Of a stretch of 64,000 bases of DNA, positions 1 to 8,668 are shown in pieces. The notes beneath the pieces were generated by a model. It was not told the DNA's origin, did no database searches, and saw only the letters and a program-made list of their open reading frames with translations. Made by a program: the position numbers and the translations under genes. Within the stretch, counting starts at the first letter, position 1. Every line of letters begins with the position of its first letter. Source of the stretch: Brevibacillus choshinensis (lineage in GTDB: Bacteria > Bacillota > Bacilli > Brevibacillales > Brevibacillaceae); NCBI RefSeq assembly GCF_001420695.1, contig NZ_LJJB01000007.1:767890-831889 (forward strand). The letters run 5' to 3'.

Positions 1-12
1 TGTTACGGGCAT
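1..12 (-). CDS. 5' end of an unidentified protein, cut by the window edge
   Basis: Only the first four codons (Met-Pro-Val-Thr) lie in the window, read on the minus strand from an ATG at 12-10. A perfect AAGGAGG ribosome site sits at 28-22 with a 9-base spacer, which is why I call a start here. It begins about 25 bases after the ctaG stop codon and in the same direction, so it is probably co-transcribed with ctaG. The product cannot be told from four residues. Confidence 0.6.
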
Positions 13-37
13 GATTGCAAGCCTCCTTATTGCTTGT

Positions 38-907
38 TTAATGAGGAAGGAGTTGATCGTCAGGCTGATCCTTTTCTTTCCGATACCACGAGGCAAACAC
101 ATAAGCTAGTACCGAACCGTAAGTCAATTCCTGCATCAGCTTCATGATAATACCACCTAACCGCTGATCGTCAAGAGCTTGCAACGGAACGGCAAACATC
201 GATTTGTCGATGGGAGCGGAGAAAAATGGGGCACAGAGCATGGTTGGGCCACTCACATAGGTATCGTACAAAGGGGTTGCAGAGAAAATGATCAAGGCGC
301 AGGCTGGGGTTATCAGGACCCCATTCGCAAAGATATACGCCAGCTTTTGCAGCTCGGTCAAACGATGAATCTCGGGCAATGGTGCAATAACGGGCATCCA
401 CATCAGCAAGGCACTCAAGAGCAAAAGCAGGTGGATCAGATTGTGCATGGCCAACTGATTCATGGCCATGTCTAGAATAACAGGCATGTGATAAAACGAA
501 AACAAGGCGTTAAACAAGAGAACCGCAGGGATGGGATGACTGAATACGCTCAAGAGCTTCCTGGACCATTTTCGTTCTATCAATGGACGCAACAGCCACG
601 CGGGTGTTCCGGCCAGCATGAGTAGGGGCATGACCAGATACAGCATGGATTGCTGGAGCATATGGGCACTAAAAAGAAAGTGTCCGGCGACGTTTAGCGG
701 ACTTCCCATTCCAAAGTAAAAAAGCAACAGGCCAGCTGCAAACAGGCATTTTTTGCCCAAAGGTACTGGTGTAGCATGGGCAAAGGTATGGCGAAGAGGG
801 CCAATGAATGAAAAGTAAGCAATCCCCAGCAAAGCAGTAAGGACGATCAGCTCCGGGTTCCATGTCGCCCGAAAGCCAAAGGTTGTTGTCAAATAGGTAA
901 TCATCAT
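38..907 (-). CDS. ctaG: CtaG-type cytochrome c oxidase assembly membrane protein
   Basis: 289-residue polytopic membrane protein of the Caa3_CtaG family, which helps assemble the CuA/CuB sites of caa3-type cytochrome oxidase in the cytoplasmic membrane. About seven hydrophobic segments are spread along the chain. The segment GHFLFSAHMLQQ (residues 75-86), with two histidines, is the typical family motif in the second/third helix region. I chose the ATG at 907 because GGAGG lies 7 bases before it; an in-frame ATG at 940 has no ribosome site. The cta structural genes are not in the window, so its partner oxidase is inferred. The next minus-strand gene starts 25 bases beyond its stop. Confidence 0.88.
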   Translation of the reverse strand: MMITYLTTTFGFRATWNPELIVLTALLGIAYFSFIGPLRHTFAHATPVPLGKKCLFAAGLLLFYFGMGSPLNVAGHFLFSAHMLQQSMLYLVMPLLMLAGTPAWLLRPLIERKWSRKLLSVFSHPIPAVLLFNALFSFYHMPVILDMAMNQLAMHNLIHLLLLLSALLMWMPVIAPLPEIHRLTELQKLAYIFANGVLITPACALIIFSATPLYDTYVSGPTMLCAPFFSAPIDKSMFAVPLQALDDQRLGGIIMKLMQELTYGSVLAYVFASWYRKEKDQPDDQLLPH

Positions 908-1044
908 GAACAAACCTCCGATATCCAAGATCTTCCCCATTCATCATTATAGGCAAAGGTAAGGAAAAGCCTAATGACTCATTCGGGCTATTTCTTCCAA
1001 AGATAACCGGAGTGTTCACATAAATGTCACCGTTCATACAAGAA

Positions 1045-1073
1045 CAGCCTCCCGACTGGATAGCGGGAGGCTG
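1045..1073 (-). terminator. Hairpin after the thiol-disulfide gene pair
   Basis: Perfect 10-bp stem CAGCCTCCCG / CGGGAGGCTG with a 9-base loop, placed 10 bases past the stop of the 1083-1553 gene. Read on the minus strand the tail is only moderately T-rich (TTCTTG), so it may be a weak intrinsic terminator or an mRNA 3' stabiliser. Confidence 0.6.
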
Positions 1074-1082
1074 GAGACAGCA

Positions 1083-1553
1083 TTATGATTTTGTCTGTTC
1101 TTCGAGCCACTTCTTCCACTCGTTGGCTTCGTGTCCTCCGACCAGACGAGCTACTTCTTGTCCACCTTTATAGTGGATCAAGGTTGGGGTGTACTCGATT
1201 TGGAAGTCATCCCAGCTGGCATTGAATTCCAAGAGGTTGTGTTTTTTCATGTCGATCTTCATGTCTTTTACGATGGGTACCAAGACCGGAGTGGTGGCTT
1301 GGCAGTGTTCGCACAACGGGCTGTAGTAATAGACAAACATGTCTTCCTTGTTGGTCAGACGCGATTTTAGTTCGTCAGGCATGATCAGGTTGTCATACAG
1401 CGGGTCGCTCAGTTGCGCGAGAGTAGCAGGGTTGAGAGTGGTCTTTCCATAAGGGTTTCCTGCGGCTTGCTGGCGGTTGGAAATGTCTGAGTAGACGATA
1501 GCGCCGATCAACAGGGCCGCCACAAGGATAGAGAAAAAAATAATTTTTTTCAT
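1083..1553 (-). CDS. Membrane-anchored thioredoxin-like thiol-disulfide protein
   Basis: 156 residues. An N-terminal hydrophobic segment (about residues 4-22) acts as an uncleaved anchor or signal, leaving a thioredoxin-like domain outside the membrane. The redox motif is CEHC (residues 81-84) and a cis-proline loop (YTPT) follows near residue 118, as expected of the thioredoxin fold. It starts 3 bases after the bdbC stop, so the two are almost certainly co-expressed and co-translated. By analogy with the Bacillus BdbA/BdbC and DsbA/DsbB pairs it is the oxidoreductase re-oxidised by BdbC. That pairing is inferred from context; the sequence alone does not show whether it oxidises, isomerises or reduces. 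Confidence 0.85.
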   Translation of the reverse strand: MKKIIFFSILVAALLIGAIVYSDISNRQQAAGNPYGKTTLNPATLAQLSDPLYDNLIMPDELKSRLTNKEDMFVYYYSPLCEHCQATTPVLVPIVKDMKIDMKKHNLLEFNASWDDFQIEYTPTLIHYKGGQEVARLVGGHEANEWKKWLEEQTKS

Positions 1554-1556
1554 GGA

Positions 1557-1985
1557 TTATTGCTCCTTTCCATTTTTCAAAACAATAATTTGCAGCACAA
1601 TGATCAACGCAAACGCGATCAAAGCGAGAAACGGAATGGTGATAAAGCCTAACCAGTTGATGTAGTCAGAATTGCAAGGTACGATGCCGCACGCATTGCC
1701 GAGCTCATGCAAGGCGGGTACCTTCTGAATCAAATAGTGGTAGAGGGAGATCAAGCCGCCAATCACAGAAAGAATCAAGGTGTACAAGGACATCTTGTAA
1801 TCTTTTTTCGCGGAGGCTACTCCCAGTAAAATGACCAGTGGGTACATCAGAATCCGTTGATACCAGCACAGGTCACACGGTATGTATTTCAGCACTTCTG
1901 AAAAAAACAGACTGCCTGCTGTGGCAATCAGGGCGATTCCCCAGGAAGCAAACATGGCTTGTTCCATGGCTTGTGCACGCTTCAT
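1557..1985 (-). CDS. bdbC: Disulfide bond formation protein BdbC (DsbB family)
   Basis: 142-residue quinone-linked membrane oxidase of the DsbB/BdbC family, with four predicted transmembrane helices. The first exposed cysteine pair is CDLC (residues 37-40) followed by the family-typical WYQR; the second is C99/C104 in the second extracellular loop. This is the normal length for Gram-positive BdbC proteins. It re-oxidises an extracytoplasmic thioredoxin-like partner, here probably the gene at 1083-1553 that starts 3 bases downstream. In Bacillus such proteins support competence pili and secreted disulfide proteins, which fits the comE genes near 32-37 kb, though that link is inference. Confidence 0.93.
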   Translation of the reverse strand: MKRAQAMEQAMFASWGIALIATAGSLFFSEVLKYIPCDLCWYQRILMYPLVILLGVASAKKDYKMSLYTLILSVIGGLISLYHYLIQKVPALHELGNACGIVPCNSDYINWLGFITIPFLALIAFALIIVLQIIVLKNGKEQ

Positions 1986-2146
1986 AAAAACACCTCGTCC
2001 TCATCTTAGCATAGTGCGATTGGGAAGTTGATTATAAAAACAGGGTGAGAGTACGGGCTTGTCCAGCAAAGGGTCGCCCGATTCCACTACCCATTGTAGT
2101 GTAAAAACGGACAGGAGACAATATATCATTTGGTCAAACTGCCGAT

Positions 2147-2935
2147 TTACCCGTTGACTTGCACGATTGGATAGGGGTGAACATCTTGAATCGGTACAAA
2201 GATGGATTGCAAGGAAGGCCACTTCACGAGCATCACTCCGCGGCGGTAGGCAGCGCCTCCGTCGATCCCGATGATGTTATCCCGTCTCCACGGTCCTGTC
2301 CCACGATAACCAGGCAGTTTGGGAACGGGTGTATGACCGAACACGATTGGCATTTCTCCCTGATAATAATCGTAAAAGGGCTCCCTGATCCACAAGAGAT
2401 CTTCTGGATTCTGTTCTGCCAGCGGAATGCCGGGTCTGACGCCTGCATGAACCAATAGAACGGCGGGAGCACCCGTGCGTTCGTCTGTAGGAAGTTCGAT
2501 ATACAGGGGAAGTGAATTCAGGGCAGGTAGCAAAAACGGGTACTTGGTTAGAATGATTTGTCGCGCTTCTTCTTGGATTCCGGGGGTAGGAAGTCCTCCG
2601 ACAAAAGCTCGACGCAGGGGGTGATTGCCCAACAGAGAACGAAGCGTTGCGTCGCCACCATTAAAGCGGAGATAATTCTCGGCGTTTCCTCGCCCAGTGA
2701 GCCAATCTTCAAACATTTGCTCGTGATTGCCTTTGATGAGGAAGACCTGCTGCGGATAGGGTTGGCGAAGTTCGAGCAACCCTAGCAGCACTTCTTTCGA
2801 CTGTGGGCCACGATCGATCATATCTCCGATTACGTACAATTTATCTCCCTGATTGGGTGAAAAGGAAGCATCCTGAAGCGTTTTTTGAAACGCTTCGTAC
2901 TGGCCGTGGATATCGGAAACGAAATACGTCGTCAT
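2147..2935 (-). CDS. Calcineurin-like metallophosphoesterase (serine/threonine phosphatase / Ap4A hydrolase family)
   Basis: 262 residues with the metallophosphoesterase signature in order: SDIHGQ (D8, H10), GDMIDRG (37-43) and GNHE (69-72), then later histidines in VHAG and FGHT that complete the two-metal centre. This set is shared by PrpE, PrpC-like phosphatases and symmetrical Ap4A hydrolase (ApaH), so the substrate, phosphoprotein or dinucleoside polyphosphate, cannot be fixed from motifs. AGGAGG lies 11 bases before the ATG at 2935; a TTG two codons earlier is an equally plausible start. It is divergent from the sirtuin gene, with about 85 bases between them. Confidence 0.88.
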   Translation of the reverse strand: MTTYFVSDIHGQYEAFQKTLQDASFSPNQGDKLYVIGDMIDRGPQSKEVLLGLLELRQPYPQQVFLIKGNHEQMFEDWLTGRGNAENYLRFNGGDATLRSLLGNHPLRRAFVGGLPTPGIQEEARQIILTKYPFLLPALNSLPLYIELPTDERTGAPAVLLVHAGVRPGIPLAEQNPEDLLWIREPFYDYYQGEMPIVFGHTPVPKLPGYRGTGPWRRDNIIGIDGGAAYRRGVMLVKWPSLQSIFVPIQDVHPYPIVQVNG

Positions 2936-3021
2936 CGACAAGCCACCCTCCTCAGTGTACAAAATACATCTCTATCTACTACAATATGAGAAACATGGAA
3001 ACGGGTGAAGGTGGGAAGAGC

Positions 3022-3753
3022 ATGGATCAGTCGGCTGAGTTGGCAGAGTGGATCAAAGCAGCGTCCACTTGTGTAGTCTTTACGGGGGCAGGGATGTCAA
3101 CAGAGAGCGGATTGCCAGATTTTCGTTCGCAGCGCGGATTGTGGAGCGGGCAAGATCCGACCAAGCTGGCTAGCACCCATTCGATGCATCACAACAGGCA
3201 GGCGTTTATCGAGTTTTATCGGATGCGTATCGAAGGCTTGCTTTCCTGTTTGCCGCATGCAGGACACGAGCTGTTGGCGGGCTGGGAAACACGTGGATTG
3301 ATTCGTGGGATCATTACTCAAAACGTAGATGGATTCCATCAACGAGCAGGGAGCGAATCCGTAGCAGAACTACATGGTACCCTTGCCACGGTCCGATGCT
3401 CGCTCTGTCAAAATGAGCGCCCTAGTGAAACGTATTTGGCAGCCGAGGGGACTCACTGCCAATGTGGAGGGTTTATGCGCCCTTCTGTTGTTTTGTTCGG
3501 CGAGTCTCTACCTCAGACAGCACTGGAGCAGGCGGAGGAATGGACGAACGAGGCTGATTTGTTTATCGTTTTCGGATCTTCCCTGGTGGTTAGTCCTGCC
3601 AACTTTTTTCCGCAACAGGCAAAGGAAAATGGAGCGAAACTGGTGATCGTAAATCGTGAGCCTACCCCATTGGATGGATGGGCAGATATGGTTATTCAAG
3701 ACATGCTGATCGGATCTTTGCTCCAGGAAACGGATAAAATTCTAAACCTGTGA
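3022..3753 (+). CDS. cobB: NAD-dependent protein deacylase of the SIR2 family
   Basis: 243 residues, the usual size of bacterial class III/U sirtuins. It removes acyl groups from lysines using NAD. The NAD-binding motif GAGMSTESGLPDFR covers residues 22-35, TQNVDG 99-104, the catalytic His is 118 (ELHG), and four zinc-ligand cysteines form C126-x2-C129 and C146-x-C148. A C-terminal GSSLVVSPA motif completes the Rossmann fold. The start is uncertain: ATG 3022 is preceded by a modest GAAGGTGGG site; an in-frame ATG at 2986 would add 12 residues. It is monocistronic, followed by tRNA-Thr. Confidence 0.92.
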   Translation: MDQSAELAEWIKAASTCVVFTGAGMSTESGLPDFRSQRGLWSGQDPTKLASTHSMHHNRQAFIEFYRMRIEGLLSCLPHAGHELLAGWETRGLIRGIITQNVDGFHQRAGSESVAELHGTLATVRCSLCQNERPSETYLAAEGTHCQCGGFMRPSVVLFGESLPQTALEQAEEWTNEADLFIVFGSSLVVSPANFFPQQAKENGAKLVIVNREPTPLDGWADMVIQDMLIGSLLQETDKILNL

Positions 3754-3809
3754 CGGTGCCCCTTGAAATTTGGCGATGAGTTTACTAAAATATTTTTTGT
3801 AATCGCCAT

Positions 3810-3884
3810 GCTAGCGTAGCACAGGGGTAGTGCAGCTGATTCGTAATCAGCAGGTCGGGGGTTCAAATCCCTTCGCTAGCACCA
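3810..3884 (+). tRNA. tRNA-Thr (anticodon CGT)
   Basis: 75-base cloverleaf including an encoded CCA tail. The acceptor stem GCTAGCG (3810-3816) pairs with CGCTAGC (3874-3880), followed by discriminator A and CCA. The anticodon stem GCTGA/TCAGC encloses the loop TTCGTAA, giving anticodon CGT, which reads threonine codon ACG. The T-loop carries GGTTCAAATCC. It is a single tRNA with its own terminator just after. Confidence 0.97.
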
Positions 3885-3898
3885 TCGTGAACAAACAA

Positions 3899-3928
3899 AA
3901 CCAGGGGACCAATACCCCTGGTTTTTTC
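3899..3928 (+). terminator. Intrinsic terminator, bidirectional
   Basis: AACCAGGGG / CCCCTGGTT stem with an ACCAATA-type loop and a following T6 run. It ends the tRNA transcript and, with its A-rich left side, also serves the convergent minus-strand gene ending at 3941. Confidence 0.9.
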
Positions 3929-3940
3929 TTTTGCATCTCC

Positions 3941-5416
3941 TTATTGATAGGCAGAGACGATCCCTGAAATGGCATTTACATAGCGAGCATGGGCGGTAAT
4001 AGACGCAACGTAGGCCAATATCGGCTCTTCAGATTGAGGATCCTTGAATACGTAGTTTAGCTCCAGCTTAAGTGCTTTCAGCCATTGTTTTTTTGCTTCA
4101 TCAGCAGAAAGAACGTTTGGAGTAGCTGCGGTCGAGGTAGTATGCGCCCTAGTAGTAACGGAAGTCATGACATTGCCATTCAGGTCTAATGAGAGAGCAA
4201 CGATCGGTTTGGTTGTTCGCACGCCATTTATGCTTGGGTAGAGCTCCATAGTGTATTTGTTGGAACTCTGTTTCATTTGGCCAGGTTCGACGTAAGTCTC
4301 TCGAAGGAAGTAATCGCCTTTCTTCAGAGGGATATATTGCTCTATGAAGCGGAGTGCCTTTTTCTTTGCGTCTGCTGGTGTTGCAAGAGTGGAATCGCGT
4401 TCGCTACTCAAGTTTTCCGATTCGACGGTGAGCATCTCTCCGGTTTTTTCATTGAATCGAACGACTAACGTCTGTTTGCCCGCGCTTACAGTATGTATGG
4501 AAAGTGGCGTCTCATTCGGATGGCTTTCTCGCCTGTTGGATGCTGTCAACCCATCTGGATTCAAGCCAAAAAAGGACTGGGCCATGATTTTTACGGTATC
4601 GGACGAAATAGTCTGTTCTTTCGTGGCAGATCCGACGGTGAAGCTGGAGTCTACAAATGGAATGTCAGATACGATTGCTTCACCTGTTTTTGCATCGATA
4701 GAGGCATATGGTAGCGCAACATAATGATACAATCCCTGCTCATCGTCGTAAGCGAGTTCCAGCTTGATCTGTTTGGCAAAGGCCTGCTTATCCTGCTCCG
4801 ACGAAAGAATGTCTGCTTTTGAAGGAAGAGAACGCTCGTCAATGGTTGAATTCAGTCGATGATAGGAAGAAATGTTGCCAGCAGAATCGACGAGGATACG
4901 GCCGACAGACTTTTGGACAGGAATATCTTTCACAATCGGATAGACGGACACTTCTGCCATCGATTCGAAAATAGCAGTGGCATGGTTGGCAACGGTGAAA
5001 TTTTCTCCAATGACTGATTCGACGAAGTCTGCGTCTGAGCTTACAGCATGTTCGAGATCGGCAGATTTGCTTTTTTGTCCTTTCCCCCAAGTAGTTGTCA
5101 ACTGAGTCAGTTTAGTATCCTTTTCTGAAAAGAACAGACTGACGGATGAGGGAACTCGATTTGTCTGGCTGGAGTCGAAAGAGTTATTGTTCAGTGTGAC
5201 CTGCCGGGAGTCCTGCAGATTCACGGTAAAGTCAGTCATTCCAAAGTATTCAGCTGTCAGCTTTACGGTACGCTTGACACCGGGTGGGGCAGTCTTGATC
5301 GCTTCCTCATAGCTGTTGGTAGTGAGGGCAGTAGCTTTGGGCAGTGAAGCCACAGGGAGGGTAGCAAATAAGCAAGTGCAGAGCACGACGCCTATGACAG
5401 TGCGTAATGGTTTCAC
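3941..5416 (-). CDS. Secreted protein with YcdB/YcdC-like (DUF4901) repeats
   Basis: 491 residues, exported. The N-terminus has a basic start and a hydrophobic signal peptide (about residues 4-28, ending near ATA-like small residues). The rest is an extracellular region without membrane segments. It reads like tandem YcdB/YcdC or PepSY-type modules: repeated segments starting with an Ala-Lys-rich helix (for example ADAKKKALRFIEQY) followed by beta strands that include a NGV turn. I chose GTG 5416, preceded by AAAGGAAAG, because it places the signal peptide at the start; reading further upstream to 5548 adds an unlikely 44 residues. Function is unknown; family members are cell-surface proteins of spore formers. 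The family call is from pattern memory. Confidence 0.72.
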   Translation of the reverse strand: MKPLRTVIGVVLCTCLFATLPVASLPKATALTTNSYEEAIKTAPPGVKRTVKLTAEYFGMTDFTVNLQDSRQVTLNNNSFDSSQTNRVPSSVSLFFSEKDTKLTQLTTTWGKGQKSKSADLEHAVSSDADFVESVIGENFTVANHATAIFESMAEVSVYPIVKDIPVQKSVGRILVDSAGNISSYHRLNSTIDERSLPSKADILSSEQDKQAFAKQIKLELAYDDEQGLYHYVALPYASIDAKTGEAIVSDIPFVDSSFTVGSATKEQTISSDTVKIMAQSFFGLNPDGLTASNRRESHPNETPLSIHTVSAGKQTLVVRFNEKTGEMLTVESENLSSERDSTLATPADAKKKALRFIEQYIPLKKGDYFLRETYVEPGQMKQSSNKYTMELYPSINGVRTTKPIVALSLDLNGNVMTSVTTRAHTTSTAATPNVLSADEAKKQWLKALKLELNYVFKDPQSEEPILAYVASITAHARYVNAISGIVSAYQ

Positions 5417-5641
5417 ATATAGCTTTCCTTTACGGAAAATCGAAAAATAGGACACGACGCGATATCCTGATTTTACCATAAAATTAAGAATGATCCATTT
5501 GTTTCCAAATAATCTGTCCGACGAAATATCTCGTGCACACAATTTCATGTGTTCCTCCCTAGAGCTTCCTCGAAAAACATGTTACCATCGGATATAGCAT
5601 TCATTTGCATCCAGGCAAATAGAAAAGTACAGGTGACTACC

Positions 5642-7555
5642 ATGCAAATATTATCTGTTGAGAACCTCTCCAAGAGCTATGGAGAGAAAGTACTGTTCGA
5701 TAACATTTCTTTTCATATCGCCGAACAACAGCGGATTGGTTTGATCGGTGTAAATGGCACCGGGAAGTCCTCCCTGTTGAAAATCATCGCGGGGCTCGAC
5801 ACATCAGATAGCGGAAAGCTTGTGCACGCCAATCGGTTCCACGTCGAGTATTTGCCACAAAATCCGAGCTTCGATGAGGATTCCTCCATTTTGGACCAAG
5901 TATTTTACGGAGACTCCCCCTTGATCCAGCTTTTGCGTGAATACGAAGAAGCATTAGCTGATCTGCAGACTTCTCCAGACGACGAGAAAAAGCAATCGCG
6001 CGTCTTTTCGTTGCAGACCAAGATGGACGCAGCAGATGCTTGGGAGAGCAATACGCAGGCAAAAATGATTTTGACGCAGCTGGGCTTGAACGATTTTACC
6101 CAAAAGGTAAGGGAACTGTCTGGAGGGCAAAGAAAACGGGTCGCTATGGCGCGTGCTCTGATTCAACCGGCAGATCTGTTGATTTTGGATGAGCCGACAA
6201 ACCACATTGACAATGAAACGGTAGAGTGGCTGGAGGAGTATTTGTCCCGATATAAAGGGGCATTACTGCTCGTGACGCATGACCGTTATTTCCTGGACCG
6301 TGTGACAAACCGGACGTTTGAATTGGACGGGGGCAAGCTCTACAGCTACGAAGGCAACTACGCGACGTTTTTGGAGAAAAAAGCAGAGCGGGAAGAAAAC
6401 GAAGCGGCGGCAGAGAGCAAACGTCAAAACCTGTTGCGCAGGGAGTTAGCTTGGCTGCGGCGTGGAGCGAAGGCTCGGACGACCAAGCAAAAAGCGCGTG
6501 TAGGGCGGGCAGAGGAGTTGCGCGATCGTGTCGTGGAAGGCCCGGCAGCCAAAATGGATATGGCGTTGGGGGCTAGTCGATTAGGCAAAAAGGTCATCGA
6601 ACTGGAAAACATCAGCAAGGCTTATGGCGACCGCAAGCTCATTCAAGACTTCAGCTATATTGTTCTGCCAGGAGACCGTGTCGGTATTATCGGTCCAAAC
6701 GGCAGCGGAAAATCCACTCTTCTCAATATGCTGGCAGGAAGATTGGAGCCGGATGAGGGAACGATCGATGTGGGGCAGACCGTCAAGATCGCCTACTACA
6801 CGCAAGACAGCGTAGAAATGAATGAAAAGCTGCGCGTGATTGAGTATGTAAAAGAAGCGGCAGAAGTCATTCATACCAACGACGGAGAAGCGATTACAGC
6901 TTCGCAAATGCTGGAGCGATTTCTCTTTTCACCGCACATGCAGTATACCCCGATATCCAGACTTTCCGGTGGAGAGCGCCGCCGACTTTATTTGCTTCGT
7001 ACGTTGATGGGCGAGCCGAATGTGCTGTTTCTGGATGAGCCGACAAATGATCTGGATATACAGACGCTCAGTATTCTGGAAGACTATCTGGAGCAATTCC
7101 CAGGGGCAGTCATTACGGTTTCCCATGACCGCTACTTCCTGGATCGAACAGTTGACCACTTGTTTGCCTTTGAAGGCCAGGGGAAAATTCGCCACTTTAC
7201 GGGCAATTACTCTGAGTATTTGGATGAGCAACGAGAAGAAAAGGCAGTTCCCACACAGGCAGTCTCGGAGACAAACGACAAGAGTGAGAGCAGTAGTGCC
7301 AACCGCGGGAACAACCGCACGAAAAAGCTCTCCTACAAAGATCAAAAGGAATGGGATGAGATCGAAGGAAAGATCGCATCACTAGAAGATCGCAGCGTCA
7401 AGCTGAAGGAAGAGATCGCAGCTTCAGGAAGCGACTACGGAAAAGTGGAGAAGCTGTACGCCGAAGAACAACAAGTAGCATCTGCACTGGAAGCTGCAAT
7501 TGAGCGCTGGGCAGAGCTCTCCGCGATGATCGAAGAACTGGAACAAGGAAAGTGA
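5642..7555 (+). CDS. uup: ABC-F family ATPase, Uup/YfmR type
   Basis: 637 residues, two ABC domains in one chain and no membrane segments, so a translation-acting ABC-F protein and not a transporter. The first Walker A (GVNGTGKS) lies at 36-43 and the first signature is LSGGQRKR; the second Walker A is GPNGSGKS and the second signature LSGGERRR. The linker between the domains is the Arg-rich ABC-F tRNA-interaction region (REL AWLRRGAKARTTKQKAR). A C-terminal coiled coil (about residues 560-637, KDQKEWDEIEGKIASLE onward) is the Uup-type domain. Known members resolve stalled ribosomes. ATG 5642 has AGGTGA 5 bases before it; upstream in-frame codons lack a ribosome site. Confidence 0.93.
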   Translation: MQILSVENLSKSYGEKVLFDNISFHIAEQQRIGLIGVNGTGKSSLLKIIAGLDTSDSGKLVHANRFHVEYLPQNPSFDEDSSILDQVFYGDSPLIQLLREYEEALADLQTSPDDEKKQSRVFSLQTKMDAADAWESNTQAKMILTQLGLNDFTQKVRELSGGQRKRVAMARALIQPADLLILDEPTNHIDNETVEWLEEYLSRYKGALLLVTHDRYFLDRVTNRTFELDGGKLYSYEGNYATFLEKKAEREENEAAAESKRQNLLRRELAWLRRGAKARTTKQKARVGRAEELRDRVVEGPAAKMDMALGASRLGKKVIELENISKAYGDRKLIQDFSYIVLPGDRVGIIGPNGSGKSTLLNMLAGRLEPDEGTIDVGQTVKIAYYTQDSVEMNEKLRVIEYVKEAAEVIHTNDGEAITASQMLERFLFSPHMQYTPISRLSGGERRRLYLLRTLMGEPNVLFLDEPTNDLDIQTLSILEDYLEQFPGAVITVSHDRYFLDRTVDHLFAFEGQGKIRHFTGNYSEYLDEQREEKAVPTQAVSETNDKSESSSANRGNNRTKKLSYKDQKEWDEIEGKIASLEDRSVKLKEEIAASGSDYGKVEKLYAEEQQVASALEAAIERWAELSAMIEELEQGK

Positions 7556-7565
7556 GTTTTTTCCA

Positions 7566-7603
7566 CCCCCGAATGAGTGAGAGAATCTCGTTTGGGGGTT
7601 TTT
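7566..7603 (+). terminator. Intrinsic terminator after uup
   Basis: Twelve-base-pair stem from CCCCCGAATGAG to CTCGTTTGGGGG (with two G-T pairs) followed by a T5 run. Confidence 0.85.
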
Positions 7604-7635
7604 CATGTATACTTCTTTCAGGGGAGCGTGATCTG

Positions 7636-7827
7636 ATGGTAATAGAGATGAATCAAGAGCGGTTTGATGGGATGCAAACAGAGCTGGTTGGATCGCGTAC
7701 ACTCGTCAGGAGTTCTCGTAATCAGCGTCTGACGATGCTCGCATGTACATTCGCAGCCACCCTAGTGAATTTGTGTGTTGGGAGCCCCAATAAGTCCCTA
7801 CTGTTGTGCCAATCTCTGTGTATGTAG
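7636..7827 (+). CDS. Possible small protein, doubtful
   Basis: 63-residue open frame starting at an ATG with GGGGAG 9 bases upstream. The first half is charged and soluble, the second half holds four cysteines and several hydrophobic residues. I recognise no family. It lies in the 349-base space between uup and the 7905 gene, which otherwise holds only the uup terminator. The ribosome site is the only positive evidence; it could equally be chance. Confidence 0.25.
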   Translation: MVIEMNQERFDGMQTELVGSRTLVRSSRNQRLTMLACTFAATLVNLCVGSPNKSLLLCQSLCM

Positions 7828-7904
7828 CCAGTAATTGTGGCTGTGAAATGACTGCCGGCTTCTGTAGACTTAAGTAGATTACTTAGTAGAGGAGTCGCTG
7901 TCGT

Positions 7905-8132
7905 TTGCCTGCCTACAAGTTGGACCCTGAATGGGTAATGGCTTATTTAGCCCAGCAAGAAGAGAAGCTCGCCGTAGAGCTTCAACCAGATCAAAGAGAT
8001 GTAGTAATGAACAAGATAAGGGAACTGACGTTGTCTATCATGTACAAGCAAGCCAGAAGATATCTAGTGTATTTTGATTCTAGTGAAGAAGAAGCAGAAA
8101 CAACGGATGAAAAGAACTCGCGACTCATGTGA
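7905..8132 (+). CDS. Small acidic hypothetical protein
   Basis: 75 residues, start codon TTG with AGAGGAG 10 bases before it, and a strong terminator 5 bases after the stop, so this is a complete one-gene unit. The chain is predicted helical and charged: basic middle (NKIRELTLSIMYKQARRY) and a very acidic tail (SSEEEAETTDEKN). No membrane segment, cysteine motif or known domain is visible. The function is unknown. It may be a lineage-specific protein. Confidence 0.65.
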   Translation: MPAYKLDPEWVMAYLAQQEEKLAVELQPDQRDVVMNKIRELTLSIMYKQARRYLVYFDSSEEEAETTDEKNSRLM

Positions 8133-8136
8133 AAAA

Positions 8137-8166
8137 GGCCCGCCTCGGGTAGTAGGCGGGTCTTTT
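8137..8166 (+). terminator. Intrinsic terminator
   Basis: CCCGCCT / AGGCGGG stem with a short CGGGTAGT loop and a TCTTTT tail. The A5 run before the left arm makes it usable for the convergent L,D-transpeptidase gene as well. Confidence 0.88.
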
Positions 8167-8222
8167 GCTGTTCATTCGGGTGTGAGTTTAGAATGAAGGT
8201 GCCAGCTAAACCGGGGGTTCGC

Positions 8223-8585
8223 CTACTGTGCTCTTATTCTGACAGGTGTGCCGATAGGGACAAGGCTGGCCAACGTATTCACATCTTGATTGAACATGCG
8301 GATGCAGCCGTGGGATACGTACTTGCCGATGGAGGAAGGATTGTTGGTGCCGTGTATGCCATAGTGAGGCTTGCTTAATCCGAGCCAATAGGTACCGAAA
8401 ACACTCAAGGGACCGCCGGGGTAGGAATCGGGATAAGGTACTTTATTTACAATGGTAAAGTCGCCGTGTGGAGTTGACGTTGCTATTTTACCCAATGCGA
8501 CTGGAAAGGAACGGACCAACTGAGGACCATCAAACAGATCCAGACGCAGGTTTGCGATCGATATGCGAATGTTATATGCCGGCAT
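8223..8585 (-). CDS. Minimal L,D-transpeptidase (YkuD domain)
   Basis: 120 residues, consisting of a YkuD catalytic domain and nothing else. The active-site signature HGTN followed by SHGCIRM is complete, with the nucleophilic cysteine in SHGC. Such enzymes cross-link or modify peptidoglycan peptides outside the membrane. Unlike classic YkuD it has no LysM domain, signal peptide or membrane anchor. That is common for spore-former paralogues thought to act on the spore or mother-cell side, but here it is an inference. ATG 8585 has GGGAGG 8 bases before it; the GTG at 8594 would overlap the ribosome site. Confidence 0.9.
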   Translation of the reverse strand: MPAYNIRISIANLRLDLFDGPQLVRSFPVALGKIATSTPHGDFTIVNKVPYPDSYPGGPLSVFGTYWLGLSKPHYGIHGTNNPSSIGKYVSHGCIRMFNQDVNTLASLVPIGTPVRIRAQ

Positions 8586-8668
8586 TATCGTCACCTCCCA
8601 AGGATGATCGGGATATGGTTCTACCCTATCCTATGTGAGTGGCCAAAAGCCGTACCTGTGCGAAGGAT

